DNA of 64,000 nt. It comes from Rhizomys pruinosus (taxonomy: Eukaryota > Chordata > Mammalia > Rodentia > Spalacidae). This document shows positions 10,527-23,400 of the stretch, piece by piece; position 1 is the stretch's first letter; every line of letters starts with the position of its first letter. The notes below the pieces were generated by a model. It searched no databases. It was given only the letters and a program-made list of their open reading frames with translations, and was not told the origin of the DNA. The stretch covers positions 81,974 to 145,973 of the forward strand of contig VZQC01006716.1 of the NCBI GenBank assembly GCA_009823505.1, read 5' to 3'. Position numbers and translations under genes: made by a program.

Positions 10527-10752
10527 TTTTTTTTTTTTAATTTTATTTTTGTATGTGTATGACTGTACTGTCTGCATGTAGATCTGTGCACCCATGTCGT
10601 GCAATGCCTTGGAGGTCAGAAGAGGGTGTCGGATTCCCCTGGAACTGGAGTTAAAGATAGTTCTCAGCCACCACATGGGTGCTAGGGATTGAACCTGGGT
10701 CCTCTGCAAGAGCAGTTGGTGCTCTTAACCGCTAGGCCATCTCTCCAGCCCC
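10527..10752 (-). mobile_element. B2-like SINE
   Basis: Reverse B2-like SINE with a T-run tail. The flanks 'GGGACAACT' and 'GGGGCAACT' look like an imperfect target-site duplication. Confidence 0.85.
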
Positions 10753-11093
10753 CTGGGGCAACTATTTCTAAGAAGTACTGGTATAAAACACCCAGTGACT
10801 TGATTTTTTTTGTTTATTTGTTTTACACAGTACTGACATTTTGATCAGAGCACAAAGGTTCTATTACATAGCCTGTTTTTGTTCTTTTTGTAATTTTAGA
10901 ATTAAAATGAGAATGTTTTAGACAACTATTATTGTAACTAATATATGGTATTTAAGGGGCTATAAAATCCTATACTGTCTTGTAACATTCTTAATTTTGT
11001 TTTATAAATTACTTAATAAGCACTTTTTAAAATAGTATATTATACTAATTCTATAATTAAGTAATAAGCATTATTTATATTTGATTTTTATAG

Positions 11094-11136
11094 GTAGTTA
11101 CATCAAGCTGGGTGTCAGGAAGATCCAAAGGATATC
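11094..11136 (+). other. Ccni: Ccni exon 2, 5' UTR part
   Basis: The T-rich tract ending in TATAG at 11093 is the best acceptor, giving 43 bases of leader before the ATG. A weaker CAG at 11116-11118 could serve as an alternative acceptor. Confidence 0.6.
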
Positions 11137-11250
11137 ATGAAGTTTCCAGGACCTTTGGAAAACCAGAGATTGTCTTTCCTATTGGAAAAGGCGATCTCTA
11201 GGGAAGCCCAGATGTGGAAGGTCAATGTGCCGAAAGTACACACAAATCAG
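11137..11250 (+). CDS. Ccni: Ccni coding exon 2 (residues 1-38)
   Basis: Starts at the ATG of '[10 protein letters not shown]', the known cyclin I N-terminus, and ends at CAG before GTAATG. The 114 bp encode 38 residues preceding the cyclin box. The ATG is in a weak-to-moderate context (ATC before, A at +4). The segment at residues 31-37 ('VPKVHTN') is the part least like the human sequence I recall. Confidence 0.95.
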
Positions 11251-11415
11251 GTAATGATTTCTCTAAGACTAGTAAGTAGTATTAGAAATGAACTGCTGGC
11301 GCACGCCTTTAATCCTAGCACTTGGGAGGCAGAGGCAGGTGGATCTTTGTGAGTTCAAGGCCAGCCTGGTCTACAGAGTGAGTTCCAGGACAGCTGGGAC
11401 TACAGGGAGACCCTG

Positions 11416-11455
<40 letters not shown>

Positions 11456-14400
11456 AATGAACTGCTACATATATAATAGTTTTATGATACTACATTGGGG
11501 ATCTATGTACTATTAATAACAGACTCTCAGCTGGGTATGGTGGCACCCCAGCACTTTGGAGAAGGCAGAATCAAGAGTTCACAGCTAATGTCTACATAGC
11601 AAGTTAAGGGCTAGCCTGAGCTCTGACCCTGTCACAACAAACAAAAAATACTCTAGTCTTTAGGAAACATTCTGATTCATTCTGAAACCAGTTAATTGCT
11701 TTTGTTTTCTTGTTCTGAGTTGCAGCCTTAGGAAGATACTTGTGGCCATTCAATTTCCATATAGACTAATGTAGTAGTAAACCTTTGTAAGTGAAGTGAA
11801 CTACTAAGGTAATGCTGATGCAGGATGTCTCTCTGGAGATAGCTGGAGATAGCTTTGCTGTTGGCCTTTTCTTTTAGACATTTTTATACTTTTGTCTTTT
11901 TCGAGACAGGGTCTCCCTGTAGCCCCAGCTGTCCTGGAACTCGCTCTGTACACCAGGCTGGCCTTGAACTCACAAAGATCCACCTGCCTCTGCCTCCCGA
12001 GTGCTAGGATTAAAGGCATGAGCCACCACGCCTGGCTGACACTTTATACTTCTGTCATAAAGTTATATCATAGTTACTTTTTTGTTGGGTGGGTTTTTTT
12101 GTTTTTTGTTTTTGAGTCAGGGTCTCCCTTTAGTTCCAGCTGGCCTAGAGCTTACTATGTAGACCAGGCTGGCCTTGAACTCACAGAGATCCTTCTGCCT
12201 CTGCCTCCTGTGCTGGGATTAAAGGCGTGTACCACCATGCCTGGCATATTTTCCTTTGTTTTTTTTTTTTTTAATTTCTTTATTTTTTATGTGTATGAGT
12301 GTACTGTCTGCATGTGCACCTGTGTCGTGCAATACCGCAGAGGTGGAACTGGAGTCAAAGATAGTTCTCAGCCACCATGTGGGTTCTGGGGATCGAACCT
12401 AGGTCCTCTGCAAGAGCTCTTAACCACTAGGCCATCTCTCCAGCCCCTCCTTTGTTTTTTTGTGTCAGCTTGAAAAACACCAAAGAAGCAGATACGAGGT
12501 TCTGGTTTTAGCTTCAGATTTCCTTCCTTAACTGCTTCTACTCTTACAGACTTCACATGTGTTGAGATTCTAACACCTATTACATTGTGAATTTTTTCTT
12601 CTGATTCTACCTGAATTTCAGCATCAACTTCATCCATGTCACAATTTGTTGGGTTAACAAACTTTTAAGCTTTAGATAGAAGATCCCTGAATGATCAAGC
12701 CTTCCGGAGTAGGTGGAGTCATGAGGAGGCCTCAGGCCAACTGACATGGTAACTCCACCCTTCCTGCAGACAAATTGTACACTTAGAAAGGACAGCTGGG
12801 GCTACAGGGAGACCCTGTCTCAAAAAAGACAAAAAAAGGGGGGGGAGCAAAAGAAAGCAGGGATCCACTTAAGGACTGGCCTTTAAAGTAAGACCAAGTA
12901 GAAGTTGTACTTGGTACTTAGAGCATTTCAGTGGGCTGAGTCTGATGGGAATGGGAGCAAATAATGAGTTTAGGGATATAAAGAACAATTCTAATTCTAA
13001 TCCTTTGTTTTCTTACATTCCGTTGTGGTCTGGGCTTGTTTGTTTGTTTTTGGTTTGGTTTGGTTTGTTTTTTTTGGTCTTTTTGAGACAGGGTCTCCCC
13101 GTAGCTCTGGCTATCCTGGAACTCACTCTGTAGACCAGGCTGGCCTTGAACTCCCAAAGATCTGCCTGCTTCTGAGTGCTAGGATTAAAGGCGTGTGCCA
13201 CCACCACGCCCGCTGTTCAAGTATTTTTAAGTGCTAATAAAAATAGAAAAGTATTTCCTTTTACACTTTTTTCCTCTACCTTTTTAATCTTAAAACCTCC
13301 AACCTACAGTTGAATACAGTGTGGCCAGGCAAGAAGATATTCTCTTATTTTTTAATTTTTTTTATTTATTTTTTTTTTTAATTTTTTTTTTATTATTTAT
13401 TTCTGTATGTGTATTAATGTACTGTCTGCATGCAAGTTTGTGCACCCGTGTCGTGCAATGCCGCGGAGGTCAGAAGAGGGTCTCGGATTCCCCTGGAGCT
13501 GGAGTTCTCCTGGAACTGGAGTTTCAGACGGTTCTCGGCCGCCATGTGGGTGCTGGGGATCGAACCCGGGTCCTCTGCAAGAGCGGTCGGCGCTCTTAAC
13601 CGCTAGGCCATCTCTCTAGCCCCTTAATTTTTTTTATGTGTATGAGTGTACTGTCTGCATGTAGGTTGGTGCACCCGTGTCTGGCAATGCCTCAGAGGTC
13701 AGAAGAGGGTGTCGAATTCCCCTGGAACTGGAGTTACAGACGGTTCTTAGCTGCCATGTGGATGCTGGGGATCAAACCCGGGTCCTCTGCAAGAGCAGTC
13801 AGTGCTCTTAACCGCTGAGCCATCTCTCCAGCCCCAAGAAGATATTCTTGATTATTTGTCACTCCCATAGAACTCTGTAATTTGTGATAGAGACACACAG
13901 TATTATAATTTCCTGGTGATTTGACTATTTCCTGATATTCTCTATAGCTTCATGGTATAAAATTGCCCTGTAGACCAGGCTGGCCTTGAACTCACAGAGA
14001 TCCACCTGCCTCTGCCTCTGCTAGGATTAAAGGTGTACGCCACCACACCCTGCAGAAAATTGGTTACTTTTTGATAATATTTTGAGTCAAAGCCTCATGT
14101 AGACCAGTCTGACTGACCTCAAACTCACAATATAGGAAAATGCTACCCTTCTCTTCCTACTGAGTGCTAGGATTGCAGGCATGTGCTACCACACCAGGCT
14201 AAACTTTGTTAAGTGAATGGTTATGGTTTCTTTATAATTTATCCAAGTGGCCTATTTTGTGTTCTTGGTACTTGCAAAAAAAGTTCTTTTGTGTACTTTC
14301 AGGTTTATAATACTTGTGTTAAATGGAAAAATTGAAAACTTAGCGACAATTTCAGATATCCTAAATTTAATCTCCCCTGGATGTGGTAGAACATGCTTGT

Positions 14401-17400
14401 AGTCAGTCTTAGCAATTGAGACTGAGGCAGTAGGATTGCCCAGCCTTCCAGGCCATCTTGTCCTCATAGTGAGTTCTATCTAGAACAGCCTGGACTAAGT
14501 AATACCTATCTCAGAAGAGGGAGGAGAAGTCAAAATAGAGAAGAGTATCTGAACTAGAGGGAACAATATGAGCAAAGGAGTGATGGTGTAAAATAGCATG
14601 GCAGAGGTGAAGAAAACCATAAATACAATTTCTACTTTTACAGTATGAAGTTTAAGGCAGAAAGTGATGAAAGGTGTGTAAGACTGGAAAGGTAGGTCAA
14701 AAGGGGATTTGTATGCCAAACCCAGGGCCCATACCAGGACTATACTTGTAGGTAATAGTAGACTTTTTAGAGATTAAAGCTAAGCTGTTAATGTATTTAT
14801 ATAGGATAAAGAAATTTAAGTTGACAGCAATTGGAAAAAGTTTGCGCTCTGGTCACTATGCTATACTTTGTAAAGAAAAATGATAAAAGTTTCAGAAAGA
14901 TTTCCATTAAAAATGGTTGCAATGATAGACTGCAGTGCTTGAATATCTTGTCTATAATACTCCTTTATTGAAAATTCTCTTCCAGCTGGGTGTAGTGGCA
15001 CACGCCTTTAATCTTTTAATCCCAGCACTGGGGAGGCCGGGGCGGAGGCGGAGGCGGAGGCAGGCGGATCAAGGCCAACGTAGTCTACATAGTGAGTTCC
15101 AGGACAGCTGGGGCTACAGGACCCCCCCCCCCAAAAAAAAATTCTCTTCCAGTCATGAGAGAAGTAACGTAACTTCTGAACTTTGTTGTGTTTACATAGA
15201 AAAGTGTAGTACACAGTGGCTAGGGGTGTAGCTCAGTTACTAGACTGCCTAGCAGGCCTGACACTGTGCATCCCCACCACTACATAGCGGGGTGTGGTGG
15301 TGCACCCTTGTAATCTCTTGGGATTAATTTGGGAGGTAGAGGCAGGAGGATCAGATTTTCAAGGTTATCCGTGGTGGTTATGTTATGAATTTCAGGCAAG
15401 CCTGGGTTACATAAGACCCATCTTTAAGGAAAAGTAGTACTTAAAAGGATTTCTTTCCTTAGCATTAGTAGTAGATCTGTTGTTTAATAGTGACTGAAAC
15501 TCAAGTAATCTAAGTCATTGATATTGTATACCTTTTAAAAAGCAAGCCTTTACTCAAAAGTTCAAAGTAATATTTAGGGAAGGTAAAAGGATTGTGATTA
15601 TCTATTATGTAATTATCAAGTAATAATTTAGGTTAATTTCTTTTTCAATAATTTTTCATAATCTTCAACTGTATAATTCATTTGTTCCTGGTATTTTTCA
15701 TTTTTCATTATTTTCTTTGTATCAATGTACTGTCTGCATGCAAGTCTGTGCACCCATGTCGTGCAATGCCACAGAGGTCAGAAGAGGGTGTCTGATTCCC
15801 CTGGAACTGGAGTTCTCCTGGAATTGGAGTTTCAGACGGTTCTCAGCCGCCATGTGGGTGCTGGGGAGCGAACCCGGGTCGTCTGTAAGAGCGGTTGGTG
15901 CTCTTAACCGCTAGGCCATCTCTCCAGCCCCTCATTATTTTCTTTTTAGTGTGTTAACCAATTATTACTATAGTCCACTTTATTTCCTGCCTTAGAAATG
16001 GCTTATATTATTTTCAAGTGCTTGGGAAACTTAATTATTAGTTGATAATTCATGTAAACTTTAAAATGTATGTTCCCTCAGCATTTCAGTTTAATTTAAA
16101 CCAGCTATTTGGTGAGATGGCATAATGAAGATTTTAATAAGGAGTAAAATATCAAATATTAAAATGTGATACAACATAAAAACTTTTCATCTAGTTTGAT
16201 TTTTTTTTTTTTTTTTTTTTTTTTTTCTTTTTGAGACAAGGTCTCCTATAGCTCCAGCTTGTCTGGAACTCTATGTAGAACTGAGCTGGTCTTGATTTTG
16301 GAAAAGTTTTATTATATTTTATGTATATGAGTGTTTTGCCTGCATGTATGTAAGTGCACCCATGCTTGCAACACCTGTGGCAACCAGAAAAGGAAGTTGA
16401 ATCCCCCGAAACTGGAGTTATGGATGATTGTTAGCTACCATGTGAGAACTGAACCCAGGTCTTCTGGAAGAACAGCCAGTTTTCTTAACCACTGAGCCAT
16501 TGCCAGCCCCCAAATTTATTTTTTTTGTGTGTGTGTATGTGGGCATGTGCCACAACATGTGGAGGTCAGAGAACAACTTGTGGGAGTTGTTTCACTCCTG
16601 TGTGAGTCCCGGGGGATTGAACTGTGCTGTCAAGCATGGCAGCAAGCACCCACCCACGGAGCCATTTTGCCAGCACTGTATTTGCTAACTTTTTATGAGA
16701 ATTTTTAATATATACTTTATGATCATTTAAACCCTAATATTTTGGTTTTCATTGTTCCCTCATAGAATGTTTCTCCATCCCAGAGAGATGAAGTAATTCA
16801 ATGGTTGGCCAAACTCAAGTACCAGTTCAACCTTTACCCAGAAACATTTGCTCTGGCTAGCAGTCTTTTGGACCGGTTTTTAGCTACTGTAAAGGTATGT
16901 AGTGTAAGGTAGATTTAAGCATAGCCTCTTGTTAAGGGTTTATGTGTTAAACCATAGATTATTAGTAAACATGCTAAAATGGCAGTAGAAATTCCAGATT
17001 ATGAGGACATTGGCTTTGTTTAGAAATTTTGGAAGTGACTCATTGTATTCTGTGGCTTTCTTTTGTTATGAGTATTCATATTCATACTTAGTCTATGAAG
17101 TTTTTGCTCTTTTGATTTTAGTACAAATCACATGGCATGGGCATAATTTTTACATTTAACTTGGTGTAGTTGAGGTTGAGTATTGAGTCAGACCGTAAAA
17201 TTAAAAGTGTTTTGGCCGGGCGTGGTGGCGTACACCTTTAATCCTAGCACTTGGGAGGCAGAGGCAGGCGGATCTTTGTGAGTTCAAGGCCAGCCTGGCT
17301 TACAGAATGAGTTCCAGGTCAGCTGGGGATACAGGGAGACCATGTCTCGAAAAAGACAAAAAAAAAAAAAAAAAGGTAAAAGTGTTTTGTAATTATCTTT

Positions 17401-20400
17401 TTAAATACTCACTTTATATAGTTTTTGGGAAAAAGAAGTTACTACTTTCTAGTACTGACTTCACGACATAAAGATGTCCTAAAAACAGTGTTGATATATT
17501 TTGTTGAATGGCAGCATAAAAGTATACAAAAAGGTCTTAAATTATCAGCATTGCCATTATCTATGTCATTAGCTATGCTCTATTACAGTAGGGTTAAAGC
17601 TTTCCATAGAGTTTATTTAATGACAGACATGAAAGAATAAAAAAGAAATTTATGTGCCTCAGGATATGTAAGCTGGGGGAACTGTGAAATATATAAAAAC
17701 AAAAACCACTGCTGGCCAGCCTAGTCTGCCAGTGAGATGGAGGCTCAATTAGAGACTGTCTCAAAATACGAAGTAGAGAAGTGATTGTGGAGGTTACCCA
17801 ACCTCAACTTCTGGCTTCTACACGCACACATAAACAACACAAAATGGAAACCACAGGGACACCTGTGATCCATCACTTGGGAGGCAGCCATGAAGTTCAG
17901 CTACAAATTTGAGGCTAATTTGGTCTACAGTACTGAGTCCTAGGCCAGTCTGGATTGCAGAGTGAGACCCTATCAAAAGAAAGCCATAAAACATGGAATA
18001 TAAGATTTGGATAACCGCCAGTGTGGTGGCACACACTTTTAATCCCATTGCTCGGGAGGCAGGTGCAGGCTGATCTTTGTGAGTTCAAAGCCAGCCTGGT
18101 CTACAGAGTGAGTTCCAGGACAGCTGGGACTAAAGGGAGACCCTGTCTCAGAAAGACCAAAAATAAAAAAAGATTTGGATAACCATTCAGTATTTCAGAC
18201 TTTTACTAAGGGACTTAAAAATGCCAATTCCCTGAAATTAGGTCATCTCAAATCTCTACTATCTACTTTTATCTTGCTAATAGGCCCCACTTACCTTCTC
18301 TCTCTTTCCCCATAGCTAATTTCCCTTTCACGGATAATTCCATAGAAAGCTTTAAAGATAGCATTCTTTCTTGGTTGTATATTTTTCCTTTTTTTTTTTT
18401 TCTAATGTTTTTATTTTTTAAGGTTGGGTCTCCCTGTACCAGCTGTCCTGGAACTCACCATGGCTCACTAGGCTGGCCTTGAACTCCCAGAGATCCATGC
18501 CTCTGCCTCTTGAGTGCTGGGACTACAGGCATGTGCCACCACGCCCAGCCTTTTATATATTTTTCAAAAAATTACTTTCTCTGCCTTCTATTATAAAATA
18601 TTCTGTATGTATTAAACATTTAAAACATTTTTAAGGAGATTTTTGGGATATGGAGACCTATTTTCTCATTTTTCATATTATTAACTTGGTCCTGTTAGAT
18701 TTCCCCTCCCCCCCCCCCCGCAGGGGTGCACCATTCCTGGAGGTACTGCAACACCAGGTTGATGTATGGAGTGGATGGAGCAAGCTCCTATTCCAGCTCC
18801 TACTTCCAAAAATCCATTTAGTATATTGTCCTCGAATAGAGGACATATCAGATATTAAACTGATAAGATTCATTAACCTCTAGTAGCTTTACTTAAAGTT
18901 AACTTGAGCTGGGGAGATGACTCAGATAAAAAGTGCTTACTGTGTACATATGAGGACCTGAGTTCAAATTCCCCAGAACCCACATAAAAAGCCATGTATA
19001 GCTGTGAGTGTCTGTAACCCCCAGCTCTGTAGGAGACAGAGACCAGGAGTATTGCTGGGAATTGCTCGCTGCCAGCCTAGCTGGAGGTTCAGTGAGAGAC
19101 CTCGTCTCAAGGGAGTAAGGCAGAGAATGATAGAGCAGAATGCTGTCTGGTCTCTACACATGTGGGCACCCACTCACATATGTGTGCATGTACCACATGT
19201 ATACAGATATAATTAAGTTAAAGTGGGCCTTAAATAGAAACAGTTAAAGCAAACTGTGAGTCCACAGTGTTGACTAGAGCCACATACACTAGCAGAAGTC
19301 ATCAGTATGAAGCAGATTGAAACAGGGAGTAGCTAGAGCTAAAGCACAATGGTAGAGTGCCTGGCAAGCAAGCACATGTGCCTGGCCCTTGACCCATGAA
19401 AAATAAAAATAAGCATTGTGGGTTTTGTATCCATACATTCACAAGTTCCTGGGTTAGATCTCTAGGACCATGCAAAAATAAATAGCTGCTAGTGGTTGTT
19501 GCGTGCCTGTCATTCTAGCTTTTCAGCATTTTGCAGTAGGAGGGTCAGGAGTTGAAGGCCAGTCTAGGCTATATAACAAGTTTGAAATGAGCCTAGGCCA
19601 TTTAAGACTTTCTGTTTTTTGTTTTGTTTGTTTGTTTAAAGCAGAAGATATAGCTCATCAGCAGTGGCAATATGACTGTCTAGCATATGTAGGCTTTGGG
19701 TTCAATATCAAGTAGTAAAGCAAACAAGAAGTAAATGGAAGTCTGAATTCTATCCCAAACCTCCTCAACTTATACCTGTCTAATAGTAACTGTACAGTTG
19801 AAAACTACTGTGGGGATAAAGAGACATTTGCTATTGTCATTGGAAATACATTTCATTCATAAATTTTATTGGTGACAGGTAGTCTAAAGTTGTTAACTGT
19901 CTTTCCCTTTTGAAATAATTTGTATTTGTTATTGCTGTGCATGATGTGTGTGACCTTGAGTGCTATAGTACTTGTGTAGGTCAGGACAACTTGTTGTGGA
20001 GTCAGTTCTTTCCTTCTAATGAACTTCAAATTCCTTTAGAGATCAGGAGTTTTATGAAGTATATACCTAGAAAAATGTGAGAGACTGTCCTGGTAGCAAA
20101 ATAAAACTTAGCTTTGTAGATAGATCACCTGTGCCTGGCTTGTCCCTTAGCCTCTATTTCCTTACCTGTATGATGAAGTCTTGTTGTCTTTGGAAGTGCT
20201 TTGTTTCCTTGAGGCAGAATCTCATACCTGGATTGCACTATGTAGCCCTGGATGGCCATGAATATAGCCATCCTTCTGACTTTCCAAGCTCTGGGATTGC
20301 AGACATGTATCACTGCCTGACTTGAAAGTGTTATTTTAATTTTAATGGTTAATAAGAGTCTTTTATACAGGCAATATTGAACCAACTTTTATGTCGTCCA

Positions 20401-23400
20401 TAAGTAGAGACTCTCTAGACTGAGGCAGTGAATGTTCATTACTTACAAGTAAAATAAATATCGAAATTGGTTTTACTATTTGTATCTAATTTATGCTGTT
20501 GAACTTAATTGTTTTAATGATTTTTTTTAATTTTTTCAGAATTAATGAAGTTTTTAAGTTTTAAAAGTATGAGTATTTTGCCTGCATGTATTGAAGTGTA
20601 CCATATGCATGCACACCTGTGGAGGCCAGAAGAGGGTGTCAGATCTCCAGGAACTGGAGTACAGTTTAGCTAAATATGGTCTGCAAGAGCAGCCAGTGCT
20701 CTTAACTGCTGAGCTGTCTCTCCAGCCCCAATTGGTTCTAATTACTGAAAACTCCATTCTCAGATGCTATATTGACTGATACATTATAAGTGGGGCCTAC
20801 CTTATCACCCTCGTTGTGTCATACCCAAGAGAAATATTTTCAGCGTCTTATAAAGTCAAGCTTTTCTCCACTGATTCACTGGGGTTAAACTGCCAGTAAT
20901 AGAATAATTATTTCTAGAGTGTCACATAGCTAAAGTTGTGATGTTAAAAGTTAGTTCTGAAGCCGGGCGTGGTGGCACACGCCTTTACCTAGCATGTGGG
21001 AGGCAGAGGCAGGCGGATCTTTGTGAGTTCAAGGCCAGCTGGGGCTACAGGGAGACCCTGTCTTGAAAAGCCAAAAAAAGAAAAAAAAAAAAGNCTTTAA
21101 TCCTAGCATTTGGGAGGCAGAGGCAGGTCTTTGTGAGTTCAAGGCCAGCCTGGTCTACAGAGCGAGTTCCAGGATAGCTGGAGCTATAGAGAGACCCTGA
21201 CTCGAAAAGACCCAAAAAAAAAAAAAAAAATTTAATTCTGACCCAGATCGTTAATCAGATCCCTTGTCCGCATACTTTTCTCATAACATATTTAGGTTTT
21301 TAAAAAGTTACAAAAAGCCAAACCTGAATATAGTCACTGATGTTGCTTTTTTTCCTCTTTCAAAATTTTAGGCTCACCCAAAATATTTGAATTGTATTGC
21401 AATCAGCTGTTTTTTTCTAGCTGCTAAGACTGTTGAAGAAGATGAGGTAATGAATCCTTTTAAGATTTTTTTTGTGGTTTTGGTGGGCTTGGAGCTTTTT
21501 TGTTTTTATTTTACTTTTTTTCTTCAAAAATGAAAAAAGCTTACCTTTTGTTTGCCTGAACAAAAATTGAAAATGAGTTTGCTTCTGTCCTTCTTATTTC
21601 TATTATTAACTTTTGCCTTGGATAGAAAATTCCAGTCCTAAAGGTATTGGCAAGAGACAGTTTCTGTGGATGTTCCTCGTCTGAAATTTTGAGAATGGAG
21701 AGAATTATTTTGGATAAGTTGAACTGGGATCTGCACACGGCCACACCATTGGATTTTCTTCACATCGTAAGTATGCCATAGTATTTGAATACACAGTCCT
21801 GTTTCAGTAACTTGGAAAAAGGTTGTCTATTCATATATTTTGTATCACGGGAAAACCATTGAAATTAGTGGAGGAAAATTAGAAGTTGAATGTAGATCAA
21901 ATCACTAAAGCTAACATTGCATACTTAAAAACAATAATACCCAAGAAGCAATTTCTAAGGACACTTTCTTAGATATTTAAGGAAAATCGAAATATTTCTC
22001 CCCCAGTTCCATGCCATTGCAGTGTCAACTAGGCCTCAGTTACTTTTCAGTTTGCCCAAACTGAGCCCATCCCAGCATCTGGCAGTCCTGACCAAGCAGC
22101 TGCTGCACTGCATGGCCTGCAGCCAACTTCTGCAGTTCAAAGGATCCATGCTTGCCCTGGCCATGGTTAGTCTGGAAATGGAGAAACTCCTTCCTGATTG
22201 GCTGCTTCTTACAATTGAGCTGCTTCAGAAAGCACAGGTAAGGTGTCAGCCTAACTGGTATTTGTTTCACATTTTGTTCTTACTGGAATTGAGAAGGTTG
22301 TAGGTATTAAGACATTTCTAATTTTGCAAAGGCACATAACATGTTACATGCTTTAAACTTGTGGGCTAGCCTTCTTTTTCTCATAAAGTTTACATGTCTT
22401 CATTGTTTTGAGCCCTTCCCCTGGACTAAAGAGGTTTTGGTTTTTAATTTTTTTTAATTGTATTTATTTTTTATGTGTATTAATGTACTGTCTGCATGTA
22501 GGTTGGTGCACCCATGTCGTGCAATGCCGAGGAGGTCAGAAGAGGGTTTCAGATTCCCCTGGAACTGGAGTTAAAGACAGTTCTTAGCCACCATGTGGGT
22601 GCTGGGAATCGAACCCGGGTCCTCTGCAAGAGCAGTCGGCACTCTTAGCCACTAGGCCATCTCTCCAGCCCCGAGTTTTAAAAATTTGAGAATTCTTAAT
22701 GCATTCTTACTTTTTTGTTAAGAAATGTCAAGCTGTCTCTACCCGGGCGTGGTGGCGCACACCTTTAATCCTAGCACTTGGGAAGCAGAGGCAGGGGGAT
22801 CTTTGTGAGTTCAAGGCCAGCCTGGTCCTCAGAGTAAGTTCCAGGACAGCTGGAGCTACAGGGAGACCCTGTCTTGAAAAGACCCCAAAAAAAAAAAAAA
22901 AAAAAATGTCAAGCTTTCTCTGTAGGTTTCATTTGGTGTTCTCTTCACTAATTTTGTGAAGATACAAATACAAACCACAGAAGTTGCTTTGGGGGGGGCT
23001 TTATTTTGTGTGTGTGTGTGTGTGTGCGCACGCGCGTGCAATATGCACATAAGTGTGCCCGTGTCATGCAGTGCCAGCAGTGGATAGAAGAGGTTCTCGG
23101 ATTCCCTGGACCTGGAGTTGCAGACGGTTGTTAGCTGCCATGTGGGTACTAGGATTCAAACCTGAGTCTTTTGCAAGAACAGCAAATGCTCCTAACCCCT
23201 GAGCCATTTCTCTAGCCCCAAGAAGTTACAGATTTATATTGACTAGAAAGTGAAGATAATTTGTACTTGACTTTGGCAGGTTAAAGCTACCTTTCTGAAA
23301 GAGGTTTTGTTATCTTTGATAGTGCCTATTACTGCTCATGATCAGTTTGTAGCTTGCATCTTCAAATGGTTTCACATATTAGCCACCTCAGTAAATGTAA

